Positions 46,838 to 56,838 of a stretch of DNA of 64,000 nucleotides are shown piece by piece. Position numbers and translations under genes: made by a program. Location of the stretch: the NCBI GenBank assembly GCA_041396045.1, contig JAWKZI010000009.1:61212-125211 (forward strand), given 5' to 3'. Origin of the DNA: SHZI01 sp041396045. GTDB taxonomy: Bacteria > Pseudomonadota > Gammaproteobacteria > Steroidobacterales > GCA-2729495. Position 1 is the first letter of the stretch, and each line of letters opens with the position of its first letter. Below the pieces are notes generated by a model, which saw only the letters and a list, made by a program, of their open reading frames with translations, did no database searches and was not told the origin of the DNA.

Positions 46838-48235
46838 ATGTCGACTGCATCCCGCGTGAGCGGCCGGCTCGTCTGGCTGTTGGCGTTGTGCATGAGTGGC
46901 GGCGTGTTCGCGCAGACGCCGGGCAACGTACCAGGCAGCGCCGCACAGATCGAGCGCGGTCGCTATCTGGCCACCGCCGCCGACTGCATCGCTTGTCACA
47001 CGGTTGATTTCGCCAAACCATTCGCCGGCGGCGTGCCCATTCCAACGCCATTCGGCCAGATCATCGCGCCCAACATCACGCCAGATCCCGACACCGGCAT
47101 CGGTAGCTGGACCGACGATGAATTTTATAGAGCCATGCACGAGGGCACAGGGAAACATGGCGAGAACCTGTATCCGGCTTTTCCCTACGATGCCTTCACG
47201 AAGCTCTCGCGCGACGACGTAATGGCGATCAAGGCCTGGCTGTTTACGCTGGCGCCGATCCGTCAGGTCAACCCGCCGAGTCAGTTGAAATTTCCGTTCA
47301 ACCAGCGCTGGCTGCTGTCCGGCTGGAAGCTGCTGAATTTCCGCAAGGGTGAGTTTCAGCCCGATCCTGCCAGGGATGCGGCATGGAATCGGGGCGCCTG
47401 GCTGGTCGAGGCGCTGGCACATTGCGGCACCTGTCATACGCCGCGCAACTTCAGCATGGGCACTGACAACCGTCAGAAATTCGGCGGTGGCACAGTGGGT
47501 AGCTGGCAGGCTCATAACATCACTCCCGATCCAGTCAGTGGAATTGGCGGCTGGACTGACGATGAGTTGGTGGCCTATATGCGCACCGGCACGGTCGAGG
47601 GCAAGGGTGGCGCCGCCGGCGAGATGGGCGCAGCAGTTGAGCATTCGCTGAGCAAGCTGCCGGATCAGGATCTGCGCGACATCGTCACCTACCTGCGCAC
47701 GCAAAGGCCGATCCGTGATGCCGCCGAGACCAGGCCACGCTATAGTTGGGGCGTAGCCAGCGAAGACGTGACCGCCTTCCGCGGCAATGAGGACCTGGAT
47801 GATCCGGACGGGCGGGCGATCTACTACGGCGCCTGTGCGTCCTGTCACGGCATGAGCGGCAGTGGCACCGGCGATCAGGTCTTTCCATCGCTATTCAACA
47901 GCACAACCACCGGCGCGGTGCGCGCGGACAATCTGGTCATGGTCATCCTCAATGGCGTGCATCGCAGCGCTGGTGGCGAGACCGTCAGCATGCAGGCGTC
48001 CGACTACGAGCTCAGCAGTGCAGAAGTGGCCCTGGTCGCCAACTACGTGCTGAAGACCTACGGCAATCCGGTGGCTGCCACGGTCGATGCCGCCACTGTC
48101 GATGTGCTGCGCAGGAACATCGGCGAACAACCGCTGGTGGCGAAGCTGGCTCTGCCGGGGATGATCGCCGGCGGCATTGTCATCGTGCTGCTGTTGATCT
48201 GGCTGCTGAGCAGACGTCGGCGGCGCTCTATGTAG
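46838..48235 (+). CDS. Triheme cytochrome c subunit of membrane-bound sugar dehydrogenase
   Basis: 465 residues from ATG 46838. The signal peptide ends near VFA-QT. Three heme sites are CIACH (Cys50-His54), CGTCH (about 200) and CASCH (about 340), and the paired APNITPDPDTGIGSWTD and NITPDPVSGIGGWTD surround them. A C-terminal helix (LPGMIAGGIVIVLLLIWLL) plus RRRRR anchors it in the inner membrane. Carries electrons from the GMC subunit to ubiquinone. Starts 17 bases after the catalytic subunit. Confidence 0.88.
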   Translation: MSTASRVSGRLVWLLALCMSGGVFAQTPGNVPGSAAQIERGRYLATAADCIACHTVDFAKPFAGGVPIPTPFGQIIAPNITPDPDTGIGSWTDDEFYRAMHEGTGKHGENLYPAFPYDAFTKLSRDDVMAIKAWLFTLAPIRQVNPPSQLKFPFNQRWLLSGWKLLNFRKGEFQPDPARDAAWNRGAWLVEALAHCGTCHTPRNFSMGTDNRQKFGGGTVGSWQAHNITPDPVSGIGGWTDDELVAYMRTGTVEGKGGAAGEMGAAVEHSLSKLPDQDLRDIVTYLRTQRPIRDAAETRPRYSWGVASEDVTAFRGNEDLDDPDGRAIYYGACASCHGMSGSGTGDQVFPSLFNSTTTGAVRADNLVMVILNGVHRSAGGETVSMQASDYELSSAEVALVANYVLKTYGNPVAATVDAATVDVLRRNIGEQPLVAKLALPGMIAGGIVIVLLLIWLLSRRRRRSM

Positions 48236-48449
48236 GCCAGCGTACAGACCAGGCGCTAAAGTGTCCTGTAGTCTGTCGTCAACCGCTCAGCAGGGTCCAG
48301 GCTATTCAAGGATCACCATAAACACCTGCAAAAATTCTTGGCGCGGCGCGTGCCCAGGACAGTGAAGCGCACCGCCGGGCGCACTGATGCAGATCCGCGA
48401 GATCACTCGCGCTGTTGTTCAGCGATACGGGCATAAACAAGGAACTGAA

Positions 48450-49445
48450 ATGACAACCAACAAGGCATGGACGCTCGCCAGTCGCCCCAGCGGCTGGGTG
48501 ACTGAGGACAACTTCAAGCTGGTCGAGTCCGGGGTGCCGCAGCCGAAGGATGGCGAGGTGCTGGTCAGAAACCGGTGGCTGTCGCTTGATCCTTACATGC
48601 GCGGGCGCATGAACGACACAAAGTCGTACGTGCCGCCGGTGCAGATCGGCGAGGTCATGGTCGGGCAGACCGCAGGGGAGGTCGTGGAATCGAAGCACCC
48701 GGGGTTCAAGCAGGGCGACACCGTGCTCGCGGCCGGCTGGCAGCTTTACAGCTGCATGAAGGGCGACGAGCTGTTGAAGGTCGATGCCAGTCGTGTGCCT
48801 TTGTCGTACTACCTTGGTGTGCTCGGTATGCCGGGGATGACCGCGTACTTCGGATTGAACGAGATTGGCTCGCCCAAGGCTGGCGAGACAGTGGTGGTGT
48901 CGGCAGCCTCAGGCGCAGTGGGTAGCGTGGTCGGGCAGTTGGCGAAGATCGCTGGCTGTCGCGTGGTGGGCATCGCCGGCGGGTCGAAGAAGTGCAACTA
49001 CGTGGTGCAGGAGTTGGGTTTCGATGCCTGCGTGGACTACAAGGCGGGGAACCTGGACCGGGATCTGCGCAAGGCCTGTGCCAAAGGCGTTGACGTGCTG
49101 TTCGAGAACGTCGGTGGAGAAATTCTCGATACCTTGCTGCGCATGATGAATCTTCACTCGCGCGTCATCCTCTGTGGCATGGTCGCGGAGTACAACAACA
49201 CCGAGCCCTACGCCTACAAGAGCCTGGGCGCAGTGCTGGTCAATCGGATCAGGTTGCAGGGCATGATCGTGTTTGACTGGCAGGATCGCTACGGCGAGGG
49301 TGTGAAGGCGCTCGCCGGATACCTTGCCCAGGGCAAGCTGAAGTACCGCGAGTCGGTAGTCGAGGGCATCGAGAACGCGCCCAGGGGACTCATCTCGCTT
49401 CTCAAGGGCGGCAACTTCGGCAAGCAGCTCGTCAAGCTGGGCTGA
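48450..49445 (+). CDS. Zinc-independent MDR oxidoreductase (NADPH-dependent curcumin/alkenal reductase-like)
   Basis: 331 residues from ATG 48450, with AAGGAA upstream. Medium-chain reductase fold: SLDPYMRGRMND, the catalytic-domain segment VLGMPGMTAYFGL, the NADP loop VSAASGAVGSVVGQLAKIAG and VDVLFENVGGEILD. Acts on the double bond of alpha,beta-unsaturated carbonyls (CurA, LTB4DH relatives). The family lacks catalytic zinc, as here. A single gene, convergent with the DUF5996 gene. Confidence 0.85.
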   Translation: MTTNKAWTLASRPSGWVTEDNFKLVESGVPQPKDGEVLVRNRWLSLDPYMRGRMNDTKSYVPPVQIGEVMVGQTAGEVVESKHPGFKQGDTVLAAGWQLYSCMKGDELLKVDASRVPLSYYLGVLGMPGMTAYFGLNEIGSPKAGETVVVSAASGAVGSVVGQLAKIAGCRVVGIAGGSKKCNYVVQELGFDACVDYKAGNLDRDLRKACAKGVDVLFENVGGEILDTLLRMMNLHSRVILCGMVAEYNNTEPYAYKSLGAVLVNRIRLQGMIVFDWQDRYGEGVKALAGYLAQGKLKYRESVVEGIENAPRGLISLLKGGNFGKQLVKLG

Positions 49446-49500
49446 GCGATTCACGAGCTGACGGCAACAGCTCACGCGACGGGATTGATTGGCTCCGCGC

Positions 49501-50450
49501 TCAGGTCACGCGCGGGTTACGGGCGGGGTCTACAGGATAGTCCAGTACGGCGCGATCCCAGTTGCCAGTCTCGGCCGCGGCTTCGTAAGTACTCTGCAAG
49601 AAAGCCAGCAGCGCGTCGTCGGGTACCTCAGCCGTGCGTACGGCCTCATAAGGCAGAACGAACTCGCCCAGACGCTCGTGATAGTAGGCCGCTGCCGGCT
49701 GAACCGGATACGCGGCGAATCGGTCAGGCGTCGGGTAGGCATAAGCGTAGAAGGCCGCCTCGCCGAGGCCGGTGCCTGCCCAGAATCCGGCACTGCAGAT
49801 CTCGTGTGAATAGGCTTCCTGCATGACCCAGTCGGGGCAGTTGGGTACGCCGCCGGGATGGATTGGCGCGGTGCGTCCGGAAAAACGCGTCACGGCCAGA
49901 TCGAACGAACCCCAGAACAGATGAACCGGACTGCACTTGCCCAGAAAGCGGGCGCGAAATACGGTCAATACGCGATCCACCTGCACCAGCGCCTGCCAGA
50001 AGCGGTGCATCGCGTCGGCATCGTAGCTGCATTCGATGTGTTGCTTTCGAACGGTATAGCGATTTCGACCTCGACCGGGCGCGTGAAAATATCTACGTGG
50101 ATGCCCAGTTCGCCCAGGGTGTCCATAAGCTGACGGTAGAACGCGGCCACCGTCATTGGGCGCAGCTCAAACGTACGTTCGTCGCCATCCGAGTTGTGCA
50201 CCACGAGTGCGTGATTCACGAAATCAAAGTCGATCGCGAAGCTTCGGCCCTGGCAAGGAATGGATGACGTTGTCAGTCCGCGGGGCGTTACATACAGGAC
50301 GCTACCCCAGGAATGATTGATCCAGGGAGCGAGTTCCAGGCGTATCTTGCCCACGATCTGCGACCACATATGCACGGTATCGACGGTGTCCTGCCAATCG
50401 GCCAGGGCGGGTAATTCGGGCCATGGGTTTGGGCTCGTCATGTCGGTCAT
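49501..50450 (-). CDS. DUF5996 family protein, frameshifted
   Basis: ATG 50450 begins WPELPALADWQDTVDTVHMW; SQIVGKIRLELAPWINHSWG and RGLTTSSIPCQGRSFAIDFD follow. The second half (MHRFWQALVQVDRVLTVFRA, LFWGSFDLAVTRFSGR, NCPDWVMQEAYSHEICSAGF) is in another frame after an indel at about 50030. Total about 315 residues, normal for the family. DUF5996 proteins are cytoplasmic with no known activity. Confidence 0.78.
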
Positions 50451-50544
50451 GCCGTTGCTCCACCGCTGAGTTGTGCTACAAGCTTGAAAAGCTAACATGA
50501 AACTCACGTGGCAGCCGCGGCAAAGCCCGGCCAGGAGACATACC

Positions 50545-51267
50545 ATGATGCAAGTACGCAAGGCTTCTGAGCGTGGCGTGGCCGAACACGGCTGGCTGAG
50601 TTCACGCCACACATTTTCGTTTGCCGACTACAGGGATCCCGGCCAGATCGGCTTCTCCGACCTGCGTGTGATCAACGAGGATCGCGTGACGCCGGGTCAG
50701 GGTTTTGGCACCCACCCGCACCGCGACATGGAGATTTTTTCCTATGTGCTGGAAGGTGCGCTCACACACAGCGACAGCATGGGTACCGGCTCAATGATCC
50801 TGCCTGGTGACGTACAGCTCATGAGTGCCGGCAGTGGCGTTACGCATAGTGAGTTCAACGGTTCCGACGATGAGCCGGTGCACTTTCTGCAGATATGGAT
50901 CGTGCCGGACCGTACTGGTGGCAAACCGGTTTACCAGCAACAACACTTCCGCGAAGCAGACAAACGGGGACGCCTGCGCCTGATCATCTCGCCGGATGGC
51001 CGCGATGGCTCGCTGCGCATTCAGCAGGACACGCACATCTACGCGGGTCTGTTCGACGGCGATGAAAGTACCACCTTGACGCTCGACAAGAACCGTCATG
51101 CCTATGTGCATGTCGCCCGCGGCAGTGTTGAACTCAACGGCGTGAATCTGGAGGCCGGTGACGGCGTGCGCCTGCACAACCTGCAGTCACTGCAGCTAGG
51201 CGCCGGTAACAAGGCCGAGGTACTGGTGTTTGACCTTCGTCCAAACGAGTTGCCGCAAACGCCGTGA
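50545..51267 (+). CDS. Pirin-family bicupin (YhhW-type, quercetin dioxygenase-like)
   Basis: 240 residues from ATG 50545 (50548 possible) with AGGAG seven bases upstream. The N-terminal cupin has the metal ligands in GFGTHPHRDMEIFSYVLEG and SGVTHSEFN, and the N-terminal SSRHTFSFADYRDP is a pirin signature. The C-terminal cupin is degenerate. YhhW relatives have quercetinase activity in vitro. Natural substrate uncertain. Confidence 0.87.
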   Translation: MMQVRKASERGVAEHGWLSSRHTFSFADYRDPGQIGFSDLRVINEDRVTPGQGFGTHPHRDMEIFSYVLEGALTHSDSMGTGSMILPGDVQLMSAGSGVTHSEFNGSDDEPVHFLQIWIVPDRTGGKPVYQQQHFREADKRGRLRLIISPDGRDGSLRIQQDTHIYAGLFDGDESTTLTLDKNRHAYVHVARGSVELNGVNLEAGDGVRLHNLQSLQLGAGNKAEVLVFDLRPNELPQTP

Positions 51268-51274
51268 ACTTTCG

Positions 51275-52809
51275 TCAGGCGTCGGGCAGGCTTAAGCGCA
51301 GGTAGCCGCCGCCATCGGGCAACTGCTCCAACTCGTGCTGAAAATCAGTCCTTCCTGTGATTTTCTTTTCGCGATCACGCTGATCCTTGAAGGCGAAGCC
51401 GAGCGCTGTGAGTACCACCAGGGCGATCAGGCTGAAACCGATAACCACTGCAATCGACCAGGACCACATCGCAAGGGCTGCGAAGACTGCCGCTGTGATC
51501 ATCGCAATGCCCACTGATGTGCCGATGCGCTGCCCGGTCTGCAGGATCGCCCCCGAGCTTCCCGCGTATTCGAGCGGTACCTCTGCCAGCGTCAGCGTCT
51601 GGTTCGGGCTGACTACGGCCCCTTGAGCCACGCCAATGAACGACAGCGACAGCAGGAGCCACCACACGCTCAGATCGAACTGCTCGTGCAAGAGGACAAC
51701 GGCGATGCTGGCCGCAAGACCGAAGAGGGCCAGAGCCAATCCGCCGATCACAATTTTCCGTCCATATTGTTTTACCCGGCGGCCCGACCAGTGCGCCGCA
51801 TAGGCCGACAGGAGAGCAGCCGGCATTCCGATGAGGCCGGCTTCCAGTGCTGTTTTTCCTGGCCGTCCTGCACGTAGAGCGCCACCAGCACCCAGACACT
51901 GGTCATGCCCATGAAATAGAGCGCCATGATGATGGTGCCGTTGGTGAAACTGCTGGTGCGGAAGATGTCCAGATCCACCATGGGGGTGTGACCGAGGCCG
52001 GGGCAACGCTGCTCCCACCGCACCCACAGCCAGATCAGCACGACAGCCACCGGCAGCAACGCCCACGAGATCGTCGAGCCACGGGCTTCCATGAAGGGAT
52101 AGAGGATCGCCAGTATTGCGAGCCCCAGCAGTACCGAGCCGACCGGGTCCAGCGACCCCAGCCAGCCTGCAGTCCGTTCCGTTCCGTCGGGTGCATCTTG
52201 TGGCGGGCGGCGAAACAGGGGTTTCGGGAACCACCTGAAGCCGAGGATGATGGCAGCGATGCCGATCGGAACATTCACCAGAAATGCCAGACGCCAGCCA
52301 AGGTCTGGACCGCCTGCCTCAATCAGAAAACCGCCCAGCACCGGACCGATGGCGACGGAGAATCCGACGACGGTGCCGAAATAACCAAAGGCCCGACCGC
52401 GCGATTCACCACGGAAATATTGCTGGATCATCCCGATGCCCTGGGGATTGAGCAATCCGGAGCCGATTCCCTGGACGAAACGCGCCGTATTGAGCCACAT
52501 CGCATCAGTGGCGAGCCCTGCGGCAACAGACGAGGCGGTGAAGATGCCCACGCCAACCAGAAAGATGCCACCTCGCCCCATGATGTCGCCAGCGCGCCCC
52601 GCGGCCACCAGGATGACCCCGAATGTCAGTGCATAGCCCGACAGTACCCATTGGAGATCCGACTGATCCGCCCCCAGGCCCTGCTGGATCGCGGGAAGGG
52701 CGACGTTGACGATGCTCACCCCCATCAGCGACATGAAGATCACGCCAAGCAACACCGCCAGGATGCGCCAGCGATGGGCATCGGTTACTACCGTGCTATT
52801 CAGTTGCAC
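51275..52809 (-). CDS. DHA2/EmrB-QacA family MFS transporter, frameshifted
   Basis: ATG 52809. The N-terminal half carries VSIVNVALPAIQQGLG, VLSGYALTFGVILVAAGRAG, RFVQGIGSGLLNPQG and a motif C-like GPVLGGFLIE. One indel at about 51860 shifts the frame within the loop after YVQDGQ, after which GLIGMPAALLSAYAAHWSGR, GAVVSPNQTLTLAEVP and GQRIGTSVGIAMITAA continue. About 510 residues with fourteen helices. A proton-coupled exporter; no adaptor or regulator gene is beside it. Confidence 0.8.
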
Positions 52810-52873
52810 CTGGAGTCTTCAACATCATGTCCTGCGAGATCGTCGTCCGACTGGCGTCAGCTAGAATCCAACC

Positions 52874-53536
52874 GTGCTTGATATCTCCATCGATGTCCAT
52901 TCGAATGACCTGCGGCCTGATGCGCTACACGCGGCCGCGGTACTTCTGGCCCAGGGCATGCGTGACAATCCCTTGCACCTGAAAGTTTTCGGCATGGATG
53001 CAGTCCGCAGGGAGCGGCGATTGCAGCGGTTCCTCAGTCACCTGGTCGGCTATGTCCAGTCGAATGGCATGCTGATCGGCGCCTACGCGCAGGACGAACT
53101 GGTCGGCGTGCTGGGCATGATGCAGCCGGGTCGCTGCCGCCCGACAGGCAGGGATTGGTTGCACTTTGCCAGCGTACTCCTTGTCAGTAATCCACCGCAG
53201 GTGGTGTGGCGTAGCGGTCGCTGGCTGGCGGTGTGGGCACGAAACGACCCGCCGGAGCCGCATTGGCATCTGGGGCCGATGGCAGTGCGGTCAGAATTCC
53301 GGCGGCAGGGCATCGCGCGACGGTTGATGGAGCACGGCTGCAGGCATATTGATTCGCTCGGTGACGCAGCGTTCCTTGAGACCGATCTGGCGATCAACGC
53401 AGCTTTCTATGAGAGCCTGGGCTTTGTTGTGGTTAGGCACAAGCCCGTGCTCGGGGTACCTAACTGGTTCATGCGGCGTGGGCCGCACCCGGATGCTGCG
53501 GACTACCCGCTGGCTGCCGGCACGAAGGGGCAGTAG
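52874..53536 (+). CDS. GNAT-family acetyltransferase
   Basis: 220 residues from GTG 52874. N-terminal strand-helix part, then the acetyl-CoA site HLGPMAVRSEFRRQGIARRL and the later INAAFYESLGFVVV. The middle (DWLHFASVLLVSNPPQVVW) resembles the GNAT group often found beside transporters. Substrate unknown. Convergent with the carboxymuconolactone decarboxylase gene: its stop (53536) lies inside that gene's end. Confidence 0.75.
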   Translation: MLDISIDVHSNDLRPDALHAAAVLLAQGMRDNPLHLKVFGMDAVRRERRLQRFLSHLVGYVQSNGMLIGAYAQDELVGVLGMMQPGRCRPTGRDWLHFASVLLVSNPPQVVWRSGRWLAVWARNDPPEPHWHLGPMAVRSEFRRQGIARRLMEHGCRHIDSLGDAAFLETDLAINAAFYESLGFVVVRHKPVLGVPNWFMRRGPHPDAADYPLAAGTKGQ

Positions 53537-54075
53537 TCCTCTTTCTCGACGAGGTCGAAGGCGAAGATGAACTTCGCCATGCCGCACAACACGGCCATGA
53601 TCATCCCCAGCTCAACCAGTTGTGCATCCGGGAAGTGCTCCCTGCAGCGGGCGTACAGCGCAGGCGTTACGGCGCCTTTAGGATTCGTGAGTACCATCTC
53701 GTCGGCAAGCGCCAGCGCCGCCTTTTCGCTGGCCGTAAACGGTCCGTTCTCGTAGTCGCCAAGCTGATCCACCTGCGCCTGTGAAACCCCGGCTTCCAGC
53801 GCCGCCAGCGTGTCCGAGCGATTGCAGAATGCGCAGCCATGGATATTGGCGAGGCGCAGCCGTACCAACTCCACTATGCGCCGCTCGATACGACCGGAAT
53901 AAAAGACCTTCTGGTAAAAGTCATTGAGATACCAGTCGTACATTGCCGGACTGTTGCCCACGACTTCCACGAAGGTCGTGTCTCCGTGCAATGCCTGTGC
54001 CGCATCCCAGGCCTTCGCCATGTGTGCTGGCAGTTGCTCACGGGGAACGCGGTTGAATGGGGTATCGGGTTTCAT
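53503..54075 (-). CDS. Carboxymuconolactone decarboxylase-family protein (AhpD-like)
   Basis: 190 residues from ATG 54075, with GGAGAT upstream. Helical CMD fold; SGRIERRIVELVRLRLANIH precedes the redox motif CAFCNRSD (CxxC), and then LAALEAGVSQAQVDQLGDY. The CxxC and following histidine-free loop resemble AhpD-type alkylhydroperoxidases, not the decarboxylases proper. It probably reduces peroxides with thiols. The C-terminus overlaps the end of the convergent acetyltransferase by 34 bases. Confidence 0.8.
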   Translation of the reverse strand: MKPDTPFNRVPREQLPAHMAKAWDAAQALHGDTTFVEVVGNSPAMYDWYLNDFYQKVFYSGRIERRIVELVRLRLANIHGCAFCNRSDTLAALEAGVSQAQVDQLGDYENGPFTASEKAALALADEMVLTNPKGAVTPALYARCREHFPDAQLVELGMIMAVLCGMAKFIFAFDLVEKEDYCPFVPAASG

Positions 54076-54487
54076 GTACTGATCTCCAGGTAGGTGACGA
54101 GTTCGAGTCCGTCGAGTGCTGGTCGAAGCCGCTCTATTGTGCGCGACCTGGTCGTGCGCGAGCTGAAGTAGCTTGGTCAAATCACTTGCTGAGTTTTGGA
54201 AACCCGTTGCTGCGGGCGTCTAAACAGACGCTGTCGATGAAGGGTCACACGCAGTGATTTTCTGATTAATGCAAGACATTCAGATAAAGCGGTAAACAAC
54301 TGTAATAAAAGAATATATATACGGTATTTGCTGGCGTTTATCGAACTCCTGCAACACTTGACCGAGCAGGGCATGGTAGAAGTGCAGGCAGAGCGCGGCA
54401 CGGGTGGCGGAAGTGGTTGGCGATCTGGACCGCCCTGCCGGAAAACCATTCAGCCACCATGAACCACTCGATATCAGGGAGACCGAC
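54076..54487. other. Intergenic region, AT-rich in the middle
   Basis: About 410 bases without a credible gene. Bases 54255-54330 are notably AT-rich (AATAAAAGAATATATATACGG) compared with the surrounding DNA, as expected for a promoter region. Short frames on the minus strand here show no family similarity. It holds the promoters of the CMD gene (left) and the secreted protein gene (right). Confidence 0.5.
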
Positions 54488-55015
54488 ATGAACGACTTGA
54501 GCCCATTCTACCCACGCCAATCGCTGAACAAGGTCCCGCAATGGGTGCATCGGTTGATACCAGGTCTGGCGCTGGCACTTATGGTGGTGTCAGGCGCTGC
54601 GCTCGCCGCCGATGTACCAAACTTCTCCGGAACGTGGGTGCTCAACACCGACAAAGGCGAAAACCTCGGTATGGTTGCCGCGTTAAAGGAGACCGTGAAG
54701 ATCACCCAGACACCGCAACAGATGACGCTCGACTTCTCAACGGTCTTCATGGGCAAGACCACCCAACGACAGGTTAACTACGATCTGACTGGCAAACCGG
54801 TACCCAACGAGGGCGCGATGGGCGACAAGGCCAGTACCGTCACGACCTGGGCCGACGGCAAGCTCAAGGCCGTATGGACTGGCGAGAGCGCTATTCCCGG
54901 CAACAAGACCGTGAAAACAGAAACCCGGGCACTGTCCGCTGATGGCAAGTCGATGACCGTCACCAACGTCCGTGGTGCCAAGCCCCCGATGGTCATGGTC
55001 TACGAGAAACAGTAG
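54488..55015 (+). CDS. Secreted protein of unknown function, first gene of the MacAB-like operon
   Basis: 175 residues from ATG 54488 with GGGAGA upstream. Signal peptide to ALA-AD (about 42 residues). The mature part NFSGTWVLNTDKGENLGM and TTRQVNYDLTGKPV-type strands look like a lipocalin-like small beta barrel common in secreted proteins of this type. Its stop overlaps the GTG start of the adaptor by one base, so it is probably co-translated with the exporter. Confidence 0.65.
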   Translation: MNDLSPFYPRQSLNKVPQWVHRLIPGLALALMVVSGAALAADVPNFSGTWVLNTDKGENLGMVAALKETVKITQTPQQMTLDFSTVFMGKTTQRQVNYDLTGKPVPNEGAMGDKASTVTTWADGKLKAVWTGESAIPGNKTVKTETRALSADGKSMTVTNVRGAKPPMVMVYEKQ

Positions 55016-56088
55016 TGAGGCGACCCGTTGTTGCGGCGTCGATCGGCGCCGCTGCGCTGTTGGCGGCTGCCGCCTGGTGGGGCTGGACGCAGATGTCCGG
55101 CCACGATGCCGAAGCCGGCGCCAGCGTGTTCGTGACGCCGGAACGCCGGACCGTGGCGGCAACCGTGTTGGCTACCGGCATTCTGCGGCTACGCGTCGGT
55201 GGCGAGGTGCGCATTGGCGCCCAGTTGTCGGGCATTGTCGATAAGTTGAACGTCGTTGTCGGTTCGAAGATCCACAAGGGTGATGTGATTGCCAGAATAG
55301 ATGCGCGCGGGCTGGAGGCGCGCCTGGCCCAGGCGCGTGCGCAAACCGTGGTGATGGAGCAGGAACTGAAACGTGCCGAGATTGAACTGGCAAGAAGCCA
55401 GCGGCTCGACCGGGAGCGACTGGTGGCGCGTACTGATGTCGAAGATCGCGCGCTGGCTGTTAACGAGGCGCGGGCTCGTCTGGAGAAGGCTCGCCGGGAC
55501 GCCGCTGTAGTCGAGACCGATCTCAACTATGCGGTCATCCGGTCGCCGATCACGGGTACGGTGGCGTCGGTGAGCACGCAGGAAGGTGAAACGGTGGCCG
55601 CCAGTTTCAATACCCCGACGTTCGCCACAGTCATTGAGGATGGTGCACTGGAACTCATTGCTCTGGTCGACGAGACCGACATCGGCAGCGTGGCAATTGG
55701 CAACCCGGTTACGTTTACCGTAGAGGCTTATCCGGCCCGGGACTTCAGCGGCCATGTGGAGCGCGTGGCGCCGCGGGGTACCATCATTTCCGGTGTCGTC
55801 AATTTCGAGGTCATGGTTCGTATTGAGAGCCCCGTTGACTTGCTGAAGCCAGACATGACGGCGAACGTTTCCATTCGGACGACGGAACGAGAGGCAACAG
55901 TTTTGCCCACAGCGGCGGTTCATCGTGATGATGAGGGTCGCTATGTGTACGTCGAGACTGACGGGCAGATTGAGCGTAGGCCGGTGTCCGCCGGGGCCCG
56001 TGAGGGCGGATTCATCGAGATACGGCAGGGTGTTGCGGCCACAGATCGCGTACTGCTGCGGCCTGTCCCGGCTGCTCGGCCGGACTAG
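55015..56088 (+). CDS. MacA-like periplasmic adaptor (HlyD/RND family)
   Basis: 357 residues from GTG 55015. N-terminal membrane anchor (about 5-22), then the lipoyl half GAQLSGIVDKLNVVVGSKIH, a short coiled coil (about 95-160), the second lipoyl half SPITGTVASVSTQEGETVAA and the barrel domain with VDETDIGSVAIGNPVTF. Links the ABC permeases to an outer-membrane channel. A TolC gene is not beside it; the NodT gene in this window belongs to another operon. Confidence 0.85.
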   Translation: MRRPVVAASIGAAALLAAAAWWGWTQMSGHDAEAGASVFVTPERRTVAATVLATGILRLRVGGEVRIGAQLSGIVDKLNVVVGSKIHKGDVIARIDARGLEARLAQARAQTVVMEQELKRAEIELARSQRLDRERLVARTDVEDRALAVNEARARLEKARRDAAVVETDLNYAVIRSPITGTVASVSTQEGETVAASFNTPTFATVIEDGALELIALVDETDIGSVAIGNPVTFTVEAYPARDFSGHVERVAPRGTIISGVVNFEVMVRIESPVDLLKPDMTANVSIRTTEREATVLPTAAVHRDDEGRYVYVETDGQIERRPVSAGAREGGFIEIRQGVAATDRVLLRPVPAARPD

Positions 56089-56094
56089 GGCTGT

Positions 56095-56838
56095 GTGCGA
56101 GTAATGCCAGCAATGATCGACATCAAACAGCTGGGTAGAACCTATCAGCGTGAGGACGGCAGCGCAGTGCTCGCGCTTCGGGAGGTGTCTTTCACCGTTG
56201 CCAGTGGTGAGTTCGTGACGGTGCGGGGCGCCTCCGGTTCCGGCAAATCATCGCTGCTGAACATCATGGGATGCCTGGACACGCCGACCAGTGGTACATA
56301 CCGACTCCTCGGCGAGGATGTTTCGGGCTACTCCGATCGCCAGCGATCGGCAATCCGTGCGCACCGCATCGGCTTTGTCTTCCAGTCATTCAATCTGTTG
56401 CCGAGAACGACGGCTGTAGAGAATGTAGAAGTGCCCGCCCTGTATGCCGGCGGGGAGGTGAGCCGCGCCAAGGCACTGTCCCTGCTTGAGCGCGTAGGCC
56501 TGGCCGGACGTGCCGACCATTTCGTCACCGAGCTTTCGGGTGGTGAGCAGCAGCGCGTGGCGATCGCCCGATCGTTGATGAACGATCCGCCACTGCTGCT
56601 GGCCGATGAGCCCACCGGTAATCTTGATTCGAAGGCGGGCGACGCCGTCATGGAGTTGCTTGCCGAGTTGAATCGCGAGGGGCGCACGATAGTTGTCGTC
56701 ACTCACGACGAGCGGGTCGCGGCTTTCGCGGCACGTGAATTGCTGTTGCGAGACGGGCTGCTGGTTTCCGACCGGGCCCAGGATCCGGTTGTACGACCAG
56801 TATCCGCTGACGACGGGACGCATCATGTCGTGGGCTAG
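56095..56838 (+). CDS. ABC transporter ATP-binding protein (MacB/LolD type)
   Basis: 247 residues from GTG 56095 (ATG 56104 or 56113 also possible). Walker A GASGSGKSS, Q-loop FVFQSFNLLPR, signature LSGGEQQRVAIARSL, Walker B LLLADEPTGNLDS and the switch His in VVTHDE. Powers the two FtsX-type permeases downstream. Its last bases overlap the start of the first permease (ATG 56825). Confidence 0.9.
   Translation: MRVMPAMIDIKQLGRTYQREDGSAVLALREVSFTVASGEFVTVRGASGSGKSSLLNIMGCLDTPTSGTYRLLGEDVSGYSDRQRSAIRAHRIGFVFQSFNLLPRTTAVENVEVPALYAGGEVSRAKALSLLERVGLAGRADHFVTELSGGEQQRVAIARSLMNDPPLLLADEPTGNLDSKAGDAVMELLAELNREGRTIVVVTHDERVAAFAARELLLRDGLLVSDRAQDPVVRPVSADDGTHHVVG

Noticed and set aside
46700..47848. 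382-codon minus-strand frame over the cytochrome gene
   Set aside because: Antisense of three CxxCH motifs; no own features.
51847..52881. 344-codon plus-strand frame over the second MFS gene
   Set aside because: His/Asp/Gln-rich antisense composition, no hydrophobic segments or motifs.
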